Origin: Deinococcus sp.
GTDB taxonomy: Bacteria > Deinococcota > Deinococci > Deinococcales > Deinococcaceae
Length of the DNA: 23,423 nt
NCBI GenBank assembly: GCA_030524065.1
Contig: JAUNHF010000003.1
Span: 1 to 23,423, forward strand
Reading direction: 5' to 3'
Made by a program: the position numbers and the translations under genes. Numbering within the stretch: position 1 is the stretch's first letter; every line of letters begins with the position of its first letter. Below are positions 7,965 through 18,109 of this stretch, piece by piece. A model generated the notes under the pieces. It saw only the letters and a list, made by a program, of their open reading frames with translations, made no database searches and had not been told where the DNA came from.

Positions 7965-7970
7965 AGCTTA
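7965..7970 (-). promoter_or_regulatory. -10 box of the ASCH gene, leaderless-type
   Basis: On the minus strand TAAGCT lies 6 nt before the ATG at 7958. No Shine-Dalgarno sequence is present. It lies in the 37-bp gap after rseP, so the ASCH gene need not depend on the dxr-rseP transcript. Confidence 0.4.
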
Positions 7971-7995
7971 ACAGCGCCCGCCGATCGGCCCAGAT

Positions 7996-9126
7996 TCAGA
8001 AGAACCGCGTCACATCCCGCACCAGCACAAAGGCCATCAGCAGCATCACAAACAGGAAGCCGGCAGCGGTCACGCTCTGCTCCTGCGCGAAGGTGAGCGC
8101 ACGGCCCCGCAGCATCTCAATCAGGACCAGGGCGATGCGGCCCCCATCCAGGCCCGGAATGGGCAGCAGGTTGAATACCGCCAGCGACAGGTTCAGCAGC
8201 GTGGCAATCTGCACCAGCGCCCAGCCGTTCAGCGCCGCCGCCTGACTGACCGTTTCGGTGATGCGGATAGGCCCGCCCACGTCATCTGTTTCCTCGCCCT
8301 TGAGGTCCAGGGTAAACATCTCGCCCAGCAGCCCCGCGAACGAATTCACGACCAAGGGCACGGCTTCGGCAGTGGTTTGCAGCGAGCGGCCCAGGGCCTG
8401 CGGCACGCTCACCGGCTGGCTGCCGGGGCCGTAGCGAATGCCCAGCAGTTGACGTTCACCGTTCAGGGTAGGGGTCCAGTCGAAAGCCAATTCGCGCTGC
8501 GCGGCCTCGTCAGTGCGCTGCACGGTCAGGGTGTGCGGCCCGGCCCGGTTCAGCAGTTCGCCCAGCAGCAGGTAGCCGGGGCTGGCCTTGCCTGCAATCT
8601 CGGCTTGTTCGGGAATGTCCTGACCGTCCAGCGCCACGATTTCGTCGCCTGCGCGCAGGCCCAGGCGCTCGGCGGGCGACCCGGCGATGACCTCGCCCAC
8701 CCGGATGCGGTCATTGGCGCTTACGCCCAGGGCGCTGAAGGTGACAGTCATCAGGCCCACGGCCAGCAGCAGATTGACCAGCGGCCCGGCCAGCAGCACC
8801 GCAATGCGGCCCAGCGGGGGCAGCGCCGCAAACCCGGTGCTGGGGTGCCGCAGCGTGCCGTCCGGGGCTTCTTCGGGGGCCATGCCGTCTATCTGCACGT
8901 ACCCGCCGATGGGCAGCAGCGAGAGGCGCCACTCGGTGCCGCGCCACTGCCTACGCAGCAGCACCGGCCCCATGCCCACGCTGAACGAGTCCACCTTCAC
9001 GCCCTGCTTGCGGGCGGCCCAGTAGTGACCCAGTTCGTGCAGCGCCGTAATCACGCCCAGCAGCAGCATGGTCCAGAGGATGCCCTGCGGCGACAGCGCC
9101 GCCGCGATGGCCTGCATGGGGTTCAC
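7996..9126 (-). CDS. rseP: Site-2 protease RseP family, membrane zinc metalloprotease
   Basis: 376 residues from GTG 9126, chosen because it overlaps the dxr stop as GTGA; ATG 9117 is also possible. The first membrane segment holds the zinc motif HELGH (H30, E31, H34). A PDZ domain follows after the second hydrophobic region ([36 protein letters not shown]). The C-terminal membrane part has [12 protein letters not shown] with the third zinc ligand (Asp) and a final hydrophobic helix. Family members cut transmembrane anchors of anti-sigma factors and clear signal-peptide remnants. As in many bacteria it follows dxr and cdsA. It is the last gene of the dxr unit. Confidence 0.93.
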   Translation of the reverse strand: MNPMQAIAAALSPQGILWTMLLLGVITALHELGHYWAARKQGVKVDSFSVGMGPVLLRRQWRGTEWRLSLLPIGGYVQIDGMAPEEAPDGTLRHPSTGFAALPPLGRIAVLLAGPLVNLLLAVGLMTVTFSALGVSANDRIRVGEVIAGSPAERLGLRAGDEIVALDGQDIPEQAEIAGKASPGYLLLGELLNRAGPHTLTVQRTDEAAQRELAFDWTPTLNGERQLLGIRYGPGSQPVSVPQALGRSLQTTAEAVPLVVNSFAGLLGEMFTLDLKGEETDDVGGPIRITETVSQAAALNGWALVQIATLLNLSLAVFNLLPIPGLDGGRIALVLIEMLRGRALTFAQEQSVTAAGFLFVMLLMAFVLVRDVTRFF

Positions 9127-10304
9127 AGCTGCACCCCGCCCGAAGTGCGGCACAGTTCCTGCGCCCGGCGCGTGGCCCAATCTTGCACGCCCTCCAGTGC
9201 CGCCCAGCTCAGTGGCTCCTGCGGGCACTCGCCCAGCACCTGCTCAATGACGTGGGGAATCTCCAGAAAGCCGATCTTGCCAGCCAGGAAGGCGGGCACG
9301 GCGACCTCGTCGGCGGCGTTGAGGGCGGCAGGCAGCAGGCCCCCGGCTTCACCCGCACGGTAGGCCAGTGCCAGGGCGGGAAAGCGCTCCAGGTCGGGCG
9401 CGTGGAACTCCCACTGGCCTTCCAGCGGCCAGGCCAGATGCTCAGGCGTGCCCTGCCCCCGCCGCGCTCCCACCACCTCGCCGGGGCGGGTCATGCCTCC
9501 GGCAGCGGCAGCTTCTGTGGCATAGGCGATAGACAGCCGCATGTCGGTAGGGCCGATGTTGACGCTGAGGTTGCCGTCAATCCAGCGCACCGCCGCGTGC
9601 ATGATGCTCTGCGGATGCACCACCACCCGCACCTGCGAGAGTGGCAGGCCGTAGAGCGCGGCGCATTCCATCACTTCCAGGCCCTTGTTGAGTAGCGTGG
9701 CGCTGTCCACCGTGATTTTCTGGCCCATGCTCCAGCTGGGGTGGTTGAGCGCTTGCTCAGGCGTGACCGTGCTCAGGTCAGCCGGGCCAGTGCGAAACGG
9801 CCCGCCCGACGCGGTCAGGATCAGCTCGGCCACGTCGCTCAGGCGTTCGCCCACCAGGCACTGGTAGATGCCGGTATGCTCCGAGTCAATCGGCACCACG
9901 CTGCCGCTGCCCTGCGCCGCTGCCGCCCAGATGAGCGGCGCGGCCGTGACCATCGCTTCCTTGGTTGCCAGCGCCACGGCCCGGCCCGCTTCCAGCGCGG
10001 CGCGGGTGGGCGAGAGGCCCGGCAGCCCCCCGATGGCGTTGACCACCACGTCGGCTTCGCGGACGGCCAGCTCCTCCAGCGGCAGCACCTCGGTCTGACC
10101 GAAGCGGGCTTTGGCCTGGGCATAGCTTTCCTCGGCCACCGCCACGGCAGCGGGTTGCCACTCCTGCACCTGGGCGTCCAGCAGGTCCAGGTTGCGCCCG
10201 CCCGCCAATGCTTCTACCTGCCAGCCGCGCTGCCGCGCCACTTCCAGCGTCTGCGTGCCGATGCTGCCTGTACTGCCGAGAACCGTGAGCTTCACGCTTT
10301 CCAT
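9123..10304 (-). CDS. dxr: 1-deoxy-D-xylulose 5-phosphate reductoisomerase
   Basis: 393 residues from ATG 10304. This enzyme makes 2-C-methyl-D-erythritol 4-phosphate with NADPH, the committed step of the MEP isoprenoid pathway. Visible motifs are the NADPH loop [17 protein letters not shown] at the N-terminus, [25 protein letters not shown], the metal and substrate segment [13 protein letters not shown], the flexible loop [37 protein letters not shown], and [14 protein letters not shown]. The frame stays open upstream to a GTG at 10394 that touches the last CRISPR repeat, but the conserved protein begins at MESVKLTV. There is no good Shine-Dalgarno sequence or -10 box near the start, so how it is transcribed is unclear. 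It is separated from cdsA by the CRISPR array. Confidence 0.93.
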   Translation of the reverse strand: MESVKLTVLGSTGSIGTQTLEVARQRGWQVEALAGGRNLDLLDAQVQEWQPAAVAVAEESYAQAKARFGQTEVLPLEELAVREADVVVNAIGGLPGLSPTRAALEAGRAVALATKEAMVTAAPLIWAAAAQGSGSVVPIDSEHTGIYQCLVGERLSDVAELILTASGGPFRTGPADLSTVTPEQALNHPSWSMGQKITVDSATLLNKGLEVMECAALYGLPLSQVRVVVHPQSIMHAAVRWIDGNLSVNIGPTDMRLSIAYATEAAAAGGMTRPGEVVGARRGQGTPEHLAWPLEGQWEFHAPDLERFPALALAYRAGEAGGLLPAALNAADEVAVPAFLAGKIGFLEIPHVIEQVLGECPQEPLSWAALEGVQDWATRRAQELCRTSGGVQL

Positions 10305-10394
10305 GATGCCGCATGTGGGTGAGGGGGCGGGGGGAGAGGTGTCACTCTCAGGACTCGCCTGAACGGTCTCTTCCAGGCCGCTGGCGCGAATCAC

Positions 10395-11704
10395 GGATCA
10401 TCCCCGCCTGCACGGGGAAAACGTGGGCGACCGTGTCGAGGGGACCAAAACGACCGGATCATCCCCGCCTGCACGGGGAAAACCTGTCGGTTTTTCCTAG
10501 AATGGTTACACGGTGCGGATCATCCCCGCCTGCACGGGGAAAACTTTACGTCCCCGCGTGCGGCTGCGGCCAATTCCGGATCATCCCCGCCTGCACGGGG
10601 AAAACAGCCGACGCTGGCAACATCCACCTGTCCGGCACGGATCATCCCCGCCTGCACGGGGAAAACGCACAGATGGCGCAACTGGCGGAACTCATCCGCG
10701 GATCATCCCCGTCTGCACGGGGAAAACCAGCTCTCCAGGCGTAACAAGATTACGCTCGTCGGATCATCCCCGTCTGCACGGGGAAAACTACGCGGTCATT
10801 CGCCAACCGGCCCAGCGTGACGGATCATCCCCGTCTGCACGGGGAAAACCAGATCGGCCAGGTGGCGAGAGTCGAGGCGGGCGGATCATCCCCGTCTGCA
10901 CGGGGAAAACTTCTGCCGCTCGGCTTCCAGGGGCAGGCGGTCCGGATCATCCCCGTCTGCACGGGGAAAACTGGGCACTGGCGTGTGCACGGGCCTCGCG
11001 GCGCGGATCATCCCCGTCTGCACGGGGAAAACTGCCACAATCCGCAGACCGCGCCTGGTTGCCTCGGATCATCCCCGTCTGCACGGGGAAAACGCCGTCC
11101 CAGATCAGGACGAGGCACCTGGATCAAGGATCATCCCCGTCTGCACGGGGAAAACCATGGGCGGCCTCGTTTGACAAAAAAGGGAACCGGATCATCCCCG
11201 TCTGCACGGGGAAAACGCAGTTCGTCACGCCGACGATGGTGCGCAACAAGGATCATCCCCGTCTGCACGGGGAAAACCGGCTAGTCTGGGAAAAGACGAT
11301 GCCTACGGGCGGATCATCCCCGTCTGCACGGGGAAAACTACCCCCTGGACAAATTCCAGCACGGTCAAGGCGGATCATCCCCGTCTGCACGGGGAAAACC
11401 CTGCTCATGGACGTGACCACAAGGGCGGATTCGGATCATCCCCGTCTGCACGGGGAAAACGCATCAGTGCTCGTAGCTATCCCACACTAGATAGGATCAT
11501 CCCCGTCTGCACGGGGAAAACCAGGGTGATTCATGTCATCGTCTCCAGTCGTACGGATCATCCCCGTCTGCACGGGGAAAACTGTTCCTGGCCCCGCTGG
11601 TGCTGTGGCTGTGGCGGATCATCCCCGTCTGCACGGGGAAAACCCTTCGTATCCCAGCGCCCGTAGAAGTGGACGCGGATCATCCCCGTCTGCACGGGGA
11701 AAAC
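10395..11704 (-). CRISPR. Type I-E-like CRISPR array, 22 repeats and 21 spacers
   Basis: Repeats begin at 10395 and every 61 bp thereafter, except one step of 62 (11066 to 11128); the last is 11677-11704. On the plus strand each begins GGATCATCCCCG and ends CACGGGGAAAAC (28 bp). 19 of 22 are preceded by C, giving the usual 29-bp unit and 32-bp spacers. Read on the minus strand the repeat starts GTTTTCCCCG and ends ATGATCCG, the layout of type I-E repeats, with ATGATCCG as the predicted crRNA 5' handle. So crRNA should run right to left, with the leader right of 11704. Repeats 1-5 (to 10666) read CCGCCTGC and repeats 6-22 read CCGTCTGC on the plus strand. No cas genes are in the window. All spacers look different from each other. 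Confidence 0.97.
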
Positions 11705-11789
11705 ACTTCTCCTGTCAAGCTTCTCGGCCACAAGGGGCTGTTTGGTATCTTCGCACGGCCTGGATACAAATCACAATGTTGGTCTCCAG
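11705..11789 (-). promoter_or_regulatory. Probable CRISPR leader
   Basis: These 85 bp lie on the upstream side of the array given its predicted direction and contain no repeat. They are bounded on the far side by the hairpin after cdsA. TTGTGATTTGTAT and GATACCAAA are the most AT-rich parts and may hold the pre-crRNA promoter, but no clear -35/-10 pair is visible. Direction rests on the similarity to type I-E repeats. Confidence 0.45.
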
Positions 11790-11817
11790 CTGAGTGGCCC
11801 GGAGGACCGGGGCTCAG
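11790..11817 (-). terminator. Hairpin overlapping the cdsA stop codon
   Basis: On the minus strand CTGAG and CTCAG enclose a CCCGG-TCCT-CCGGG stem-loop. It spans the cdsA stop (11814-11816) and the next bases. There is no T-run, so termination is only possible, not certain. If active it would separate cdsA transcripts from the CRISPR leader. Confidence 0.4.
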
Positions 11818-12647
11818 CCGCCCAGCAGGCTGATGTGCAGGTACAGATAAGTGGCCGGCACGGCAAAGAGCAGGCTGTCCAGGCGGTCCAGAAACCCGCC
11901 GTGGCCCGGCAAGCTGGTGCCACTGTCCTTGGTTGCCAGCGCCCGCTTCAGCAGGCTTTCGGCCAGGTCGCCCAGCTGGCTGGCACTGGCGACCAGCACG
12001 GCATACAGGAACGCTTCCATCGGCGTCCAGATCGGATAAACAAATTCGGTGAGGACCGCGATCACCACAAAGCTAAACATCAGGCCGCTGATCGCTCCTT
12101 CCACCGTCTTGGCTGGGCTGATTTCGGGCGCCAGCTTGCGCCGACCGAAAGTGTACCCCCCAAAAAAACCGCCGATGTCGGCTGCAAAGGTCGCCAGCAG
12201 TGGCAGGGCAAAGTACAGCAGCCCCAGCTCGCCGTCGGGGGTGTAGCGCAGCATCAGAAAGTAGCCCAGCAGCCACGGAATGTACAGGAGTCCGAACAGC
12301 GAATACACAATGCGTTCCAGCGGGCGCTCGCCGGGCTTGATCACCTCAATGACCATCAGGTAGCCCACCGCCACTGTCAGCACAGCCTCGCGCCACGACC
12401 CGCCCGGCCAGGGCGTGTCCGGCAGCATCGGCAGGCTGGCCAGCAAAATAGCGCCGCCGAACACCGCCAGCGTGCCGCGCCGCACATCGATATCGTTGTA
12501 GTCCAGCATCCGGACATACTCAAACAGGCCCATCACCGAGACCAGCAGCAGCATCGGCAGCATGGCCCACCAGCCCAGGTACACGACGGCACTGATCACC
12601 AAAAAGCCGATAACGGCGGTGCTGACGCGGCTGCTCAGGGTTTCCAA
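11814..12647 (-). CDS. cdsA: Phosphatidate cytidylyltransferase (CDP-diglyceride synthase)
   Basis: 277 residues, about eight membrane segments. The enzyme makes CDP-diacylglycerol from phosphatidic acid and CTP, the entry to phospholipid head-group synthesis. The C-terminal family signature is complete: SLLKRALATKDSGTSLPGHG followed by GFLDRLD. Upstream lie FAADIGGFFGGYTFGRRKLAPEISPAKTVEG, another conserved block. The start is TTG 12647, supported by GGAGG at 12656-12660 eight bases upstream; no ATG fits as well. frr lies 315 bp upstream with its own terminator-like hairpin in between. Downstream, instead of dxr directly, comes the CRISPR array. Confidence 0.93.
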   Translation of the reverse strand: METLSSRVSTAVIGFLVISAVVYLGWWAMLPMLLLVSVMGLFEYVRMLDYNDIDVRRGTLAVFGGAILLASLPMLPDTPWPGGSWREAVLTVAVGYLMVIEVIKPGERPLERIVYSLFGLLYIPWLLGYFLMLRYTPDGELGLLYFALPLLATFAADIGGFFGGYTFGRRKLAPEISPAKTVEGAISGLMFSFVVIAVLTEFVYPIWTPMEAFLYAVLVASASQLGDLAESLLKRALATKDSGTSLPGHGGFLDRLDSLLFAVPATYLYLHISLLGG

Positions 12648-12670
12648 CGGGAGGGCCTCCGGGGGTAAAA

Positions 12671-12802
12671 CGGACTGCGGTTAAATCGTTTCATGGAGGG
12701 CGCTGAAGCCCGACCAACGGGAGTGACAAAAAATACGTGCTGCGCGGTATGGCGTGACATGCAGCGTTCTTTACGAAACGCCATCGCCTGCACCGCAGTC
12801 CG
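12671..12802. repeat. Inverted repeat flanking 110 bp upstream of cdsA
   Basis: CGGACTGCGGT (12671-12681) and its exact complement ACCGCAGTCCG (12792-12802) face each other. Further inside, CGTTTCAT and ATTCGAAA-like bases (ACGAAACG on the right arm) are also partly symmetric. The interval contains repeat copy B. It could be a small noncoding repeat element; no coding content was seen. Confidence 0.4.
12708..12737 (+). repeat. Short dispersed repeat, copy B
   Basis: It shares CGACCAACGGGA and AAATACG with 272-294, with a 7-bp longer gap between the two blocks. It lies upstream of cdsA and inside the inverted repeat 12671-12802. Confidence 0.4.
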
Positions 12803-12896
12803 CATACGCCTGCCGGCGGACACAGGGGCCTGCGGGCAACCTGGTCACTATAGCGGGTTGGTTCCCGGCGCCTGGCGCCTGCGCGGACCTGAGAGC

Positions 12897-12933
12897 AAAA
12901 GGAGCGCTCCAGCCACGTGGGCTAGGGCGCTCT
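12897..12933 (-). terminator. Terminator after frr
   Basis: On the minus strand a stem GAGCGCCCTAGCC / GGCTGGAGCGCTC (one internal mismatch and one wobble) with a CACGT loop is followed by CTTTTG. It lies 30 bp after the frr stop, a plausible rho-independent terminator with a short T-run. Confidence 0.6.
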
Positions 12934-12962
12934 GTGGGGCAGTGCTGCGCAGCGGCGCAGGC

Positions 12963-13514
12963 TCAGCCCAGAATTTCGCTTTCCTTGCGGTCAAAGACTT
13001 CGTCTACCTTTTTCACGTACTCGTCAGTGATCTTTTGCACTTCGGCCTCGGCACGCTTGACCTCGTCCTCGCCCAGGTCATCAAGCTTTTTCACCTCATC
13101 CAGTGCCTGCTTGCGCACATTGCGGATGCTGATGCGCGCTTCCTCGGCGTAGCCCTTGGCGTTCTTGACCATTTCCTTGCGGCGCTCCTCGGTCAGGGCG
13201 GGGATAGAGATAAAGATCAGGTCGCCCTTGTTGTTGGGGTTCAGGCCCAGGTCAGAGTCGCGGATGGCCTTTTCGATGGGATTCAGGGCACCCCGGTCCC
13301 ACGGGGTCACAGTCAGGGTGCGGGCGTCGGGCGCGTTGATGCTGGCGACCTGATCAATGGGCATGGTTGAGCCAAAATACTCCACCATGATTTTTTTCAG
13401 GATGCCGGGGTTGGCGCGGCCGGTGCGCAGTACGCCCAGGTTGCTTTCCAGGGCCTCAATGCTCTTGCCCATGCGTTCGCGGGCGTCCTTGTAAATGCTG
13501 TTGGTGTCCGTCAT
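12963..13514 (-). CDS. frr: Ribosome recycling factor
   Basis: 183 residues, the usual RRF length. With EF-G it splits post-termination ribosomes. The N-terminal half has the helix [25 protein letters not shown] (the near-invariant R-T-G-R-A). Next comes the domain II stretch [39 protein letters not shown]. The long C-terminal coiled-coil helices include [27 protein letters not shown] and [24 protein letters not shown]. The ATG at 13514 has a strong AAGGAGGA (13521-13528) six bases upstream. pyrH ends 103 bp upstream. A TAGACT box at 13550-13545 may give frr its own promoter. Confidence 0.97.
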   Translation of the reverse strand: MTDTNSIYKDARERMGKSIEALESNLGVLRTGRANPGILKKIMVEYFGSTMPIDQVASINAPDARTLTVTPWDRGALNPIEKAIRDSDLGLNPNNKGDLIFISIPALTEERRKEMVKNAKGYAEEARISIRNVRKQALDEVKKLDDLGEDEVKRAEAEVQKITDEYVKKVDEVFDRKESEILG

Positions 13515-13520
13515 AAGTGG

Positions 13521-13550
13521 TCCTCCTTGGGTGGGATACAGCCCAGTCTA
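13521..13550 (-). promoter_or_regulatory. frr -10 box and strong ribosome binding site
   Basis: TAGACT (13550-13545 on the minus strand) is followed by a short leader with AAGGAGGA (13528-13521), six bases before the ATG. The -35 is weak (CTGAAC at about 20 bp). The Shine-Dalgarno sequence fixes the frr start. Confidence 0.45.
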
Positions 13551-13617
13551 GCGCGGGCCTGGCGCGGGGCGTTCAGCGCTTTTGGGCCACCGTGCCGGGC
13601 CTTGGCGGAGCCGTGTT

Positions 13618-14355
<738 letters not shown>

Positions 14356-14474
14356 TTACCTCGGGAAAGAAAGAGGGCTTAGAGATCAGGGGGGCAGGGA
14401 ATAGGATGCGGAAAAGCTGCGCCGGACAGATGGCCCCCGTCTCACCCGGCCTGACCCCGTCTTCTGACCGTGTC

Positions 14475-14507
14475 AAAAAAAAGGCCCGGCAGCGCAGGCT
14501 GGCCGGG
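14475..14507 (-). terminator. Rho-independent terminator after tsf
   Basis: On the minus strand CCCGG(C)CAG, with one bulged C, pairs with CTGCCGGG around CCTGCG and is followed by CC and eight T. It lies about 70 bp after the tsf stop and separates it from pyrH. Smaller hairpins lie between it and the stop. Confidence 0.8.
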
Positions 14508-14579
14508 AGGGCGTCGGGTGCTCGCCTGCCGAGTGGAGAGCAGGCTCAGTCAGCTGGACTGGGCCTGACCCCTTCAGGC

Positions 14580-15380
<801 letters not shown>

Positions 15381-15425
15381 AGTCGTGACCTCCTGGGGTC
15401 TGAAGTGGGAAATAAAGCCTGCCCA

Positions 15426-15431
15426 AGTCTA
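15426..15431 (-). promoter_or_regulatory. -10 box of tsf
   Basis: TAGACT on the minus strand lies 45 bp before the ATG, giving a short leader that includes the Shine-Dalgarno site. The -35 region is poor. It is placed downstream of the rpsB terminator, where a tsf promoter is needed. Confidence 0.4.
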
Positions 15432-15559
15432 GCCGCTCGGGCCAGGGGGGAACCTTGGCTAAAGATTGAAGCTCCTGCAGTCCCCGGTGCCCAGAGCGCT
15501 CACTTCTGAGGTGCTGCCTTGCGGGCTGCGGATTTTGGGCGGCCAAAGGGCAAGCCCTC

Positions 15560-15593
15560 AAAAAAGGGGAGAGGCGACCTGCAGCCACTCCCC
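15560..15593 (-). terminator. Rho-independent terminator between rpsB and tsf
   Basis: On the minus strand GGGGAGTGGC pairs with GCCTCTCCCC (one T-T mismatch) around an 8-nt loop and is followed by TTTTTTG. It starts about 15 bp after the rpsB stop. It may be partial, letting some transcripts through to tsf. Confidence 0.8.
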
Positions 15594-15608
15594 TCCTGAG
15601 CAGGTGAT

Positions 15609-16409
15609 TTAGGAGCGGCCCTGGGTGCTGGTGACCTGAGCGTTCTCCACACTCTCGCCAGCTTCGGCGGCTTCGATGTTGGCGTTGCTGTCTTCCACGC
15701 GCTCTTCGCCCTGCTCCACGTCTTCGTCGGCGCCACGGGCTTCGACCAGCAGGTCGCCGATGCGGTGGGTGATCAGCTGGATGGAGCGGATGGCGTCGTC
15801 GTTGCCGGGCACGATGTAATCAATCACATCGGGGTCGGAGTCGGTGTCGGCCAGGGCAATCACGGGAATGCCCAGCTTGTTGGCTTCCTTGACGGCGATG
15901 ACTTCCTTGGTGGGGTCAATCACGAAGATGGCGTCGGGCAGACGGTTCATCTTGCGGATGCCGCCCACGAAGCGCTGCAAGCGGTCACGCTCGGTGCCCA
16001 GCTGCACGCGCTCGGCCTTGGGGCGGTCGTTGATGCGGCCCGACTCGAACAGCTCGTCCAGCTCGTCCAGGCGCTCCACGCGGGTGCGGATGGTGCGGTA
16101 GTTGGTGAGCATGCCGCCCAGCCAGCGGCTGGTCACGAAGGGCATGCCGGTGCGGCGGGCTTCCAGCTCCACGATTTCCTGGGCCTGCTTTTTGGTGCCC
16201 ACGAACAGGATGGTGCCGCCTTTTTCGGCCAGTTCCTTGATGTAGTCAAAGGAACGGTCCACCTGCTTGAGGGTCTTTTGCAGGTCAATGATAAAAATAC
16301 CGTTGCGCTCACCGAAGATGAACCGGCCGAACTTGGGGTTCCAGCGCTTGGTTTCGTGGCCGAAGTGCACACCGGCTTCCAGCAGTTGCTTCATGCTGAT
16401 GTAGGACAT
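15609..16409 (-). CDS. rpsB: 30S ribosomal protein S2
   Basis: 266 residues. S2 binds late to the 30S head-body junction together with S1-type proteins. Family blocks are MKQLLEAGVHFGHETKRWNP, FIFGERNGIFIIDLQKTL, LFVGTKKQAQEIV, RWLGGMLTNYRTI, PDAIFVIDPTKEVIAVKEANKLGIPVIALADTDSDPDVIDYIVPGNDDAIRSI. The C-terminus adds about 35 acidic residues (DEDVEQGEERVEDSNANIEAAE), as in other Deinococcus S2 proteins. ATG 16409 has AAGGAG five bases upstream (16414-16419). An upstream TAGACC (16496-16491) is a possible -10 box. rsmD is divergent, 288 bp away. Confidence 0.97.
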   Translation of the reverse strand: MSYISMKQLLEAGVHFGHETKRWNPKFGRFIFGERNGIFIIDLQKTLKQVDRSFDYIKELAEKGGTILFVGTKKQAQEIVELEARRTGMPFVTSRWLGGMLTNYRTIRTRVERLDELDELFESGRINDRPKAERVQLGTERDRLQRFVGGIRKMNRLPDAIFVIDPTKEVIAVKEANKLGIPVIALADTDSDPDVIDYIVPGNDDAIRSIQLITHRIGDLLVEARGADEDVEQGEERVEDSNANIEAAEAGESVENAQVTSTQGRS

Positions 16410-16697
16410 GGAGTCTCCTTGTAGCGTTGATGGGAAAAATTTTGCCGTTTCCGTGCCAGCCCCCGCTGCTCAGTGAAGTGCAGATGCAGCGGTCTAGGGG
16501 CCAGTTCTTCAGAGCCGACGCTTGAGCGGCCTGGAGCAAAGGGGTCACGGGAGGCACCCAGCCGGGAAGTATAGCAGGCTGAGAGGGCGGGCGGCGGAAG
16601 GTGGACCGCAGGGGAATGCGGCTTCCTGCGGCCCAGGTTTTCCGGCGCAGGCAGGGCCGCACCCAGTTCCGCTTGCCCCTCTGCTACGCTGCTGCGC

Positions 16698-17758
<1,061 letters not shown>

Positions 17759-17792
17759 ACTTGTAGGCAACGACAAGAGGCAGTGCAGAAGA

Positions 17793-17816
17793 CGGAGCTA
17801 CGGCTCCGCTTTTTTT
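17793..17816 (+). terminator. Rho-independent terminator of coaD with UACG tetraloop
   Basis: CGGAGC (17793-17798) pairs with GCTCCG (17803-17808) around the loop TACG, a member of the very stable UNCG tetraloop class, and is followed by CTTTTTTT. A compact and strong terminator. Confidence 0.9.
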
Positions 17817-17999
17817 ATGACTGATCTCTTCCGTTTCTCAGCGGCAGACATGGGCACGTACCGCGTCTGGTGGCTTCATCTAGCTTTTATTAAAGCCGTA
17901 TCTTTCAATCGCTCTTCTACTCAATATCCCCTTTTACTATCCTCTACCTCGTGCCTGTGGGGCTTTAAATCCGTAAGCTAAAAGTGCCTTGATCACCTA

Positions 18000-18015
18000 T
18001 TTGGAAATTTCCAAA
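18000..18015. promoter_or_regulatory. 16-bp perfect palindrome, candidate operator
   Basis: TTTGGAAATTTCCAAA is fully symmetric and lies 95 bp before the lipoprotein start and about 12 bp before a possible -10 box (TACATT at 18027). Symmetric sites of this size commonly bind dimeric regulators. Which regulator is unknown. Confidence 0.35.
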
Positions 18016-18109
18016 ACGAGAACTCTTACATTACAAAAAGTTGAATGCAAAAGTTTGCCGGGTCTTCCATAGTTGTTCCAGAAATCGGAGAGGAAGCGGG
18101 TGAGAAGAT

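Larger units (their letters stand above)
12648..12962. other. 315-bp noncoding spacer between cdsA and frr
   Basis: No convincing gene was found. It holds the cdsA Shine-Dalgarno site, repeat copy B (12708-12737), an inverted repeat (12671-12681 against 12792-12802) and the hairpin after frr (12897-12933). A short minus-strand frame at 12635-12823 has no supporting features. The cdsA promoter should be here but was not pinned down. Confidence 0.6.
17759..18109. other. AT-rich 351-bp spacer between coaD and the lipoprotein gene
   Basis: No gene was seen. It is clearly less GC-rich than everything around it, especially 17870-18050. It holds the coaD terminator (17793-17816), a perfect 16-bp palindrome TTTGGAAATTTCCAAA (18000-18015), and a possible -10 (TACATT, 18027-18032) for the following gene. 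A purine-rich GGAGAGGAAG (18089-18098) and GGTGAG (18098-18103) precede its start. Confidence 0.6.

Noticed and set aside
10313..11833. Long plus-strand open frames across the array giving repeated [18 protein letters not shown] and SSPSARGK peptides
   Set aside because: These are translations of the 61-bp repeat-spacer period in rotating frames, not proteins.
12635..12823. Minus-strand 62-codon frame upstream of cdsA
   Set aside because: No Shine-Dalgarno site, no -10 at a leaderless distance, and it overlaps the cdsA start in another frame.
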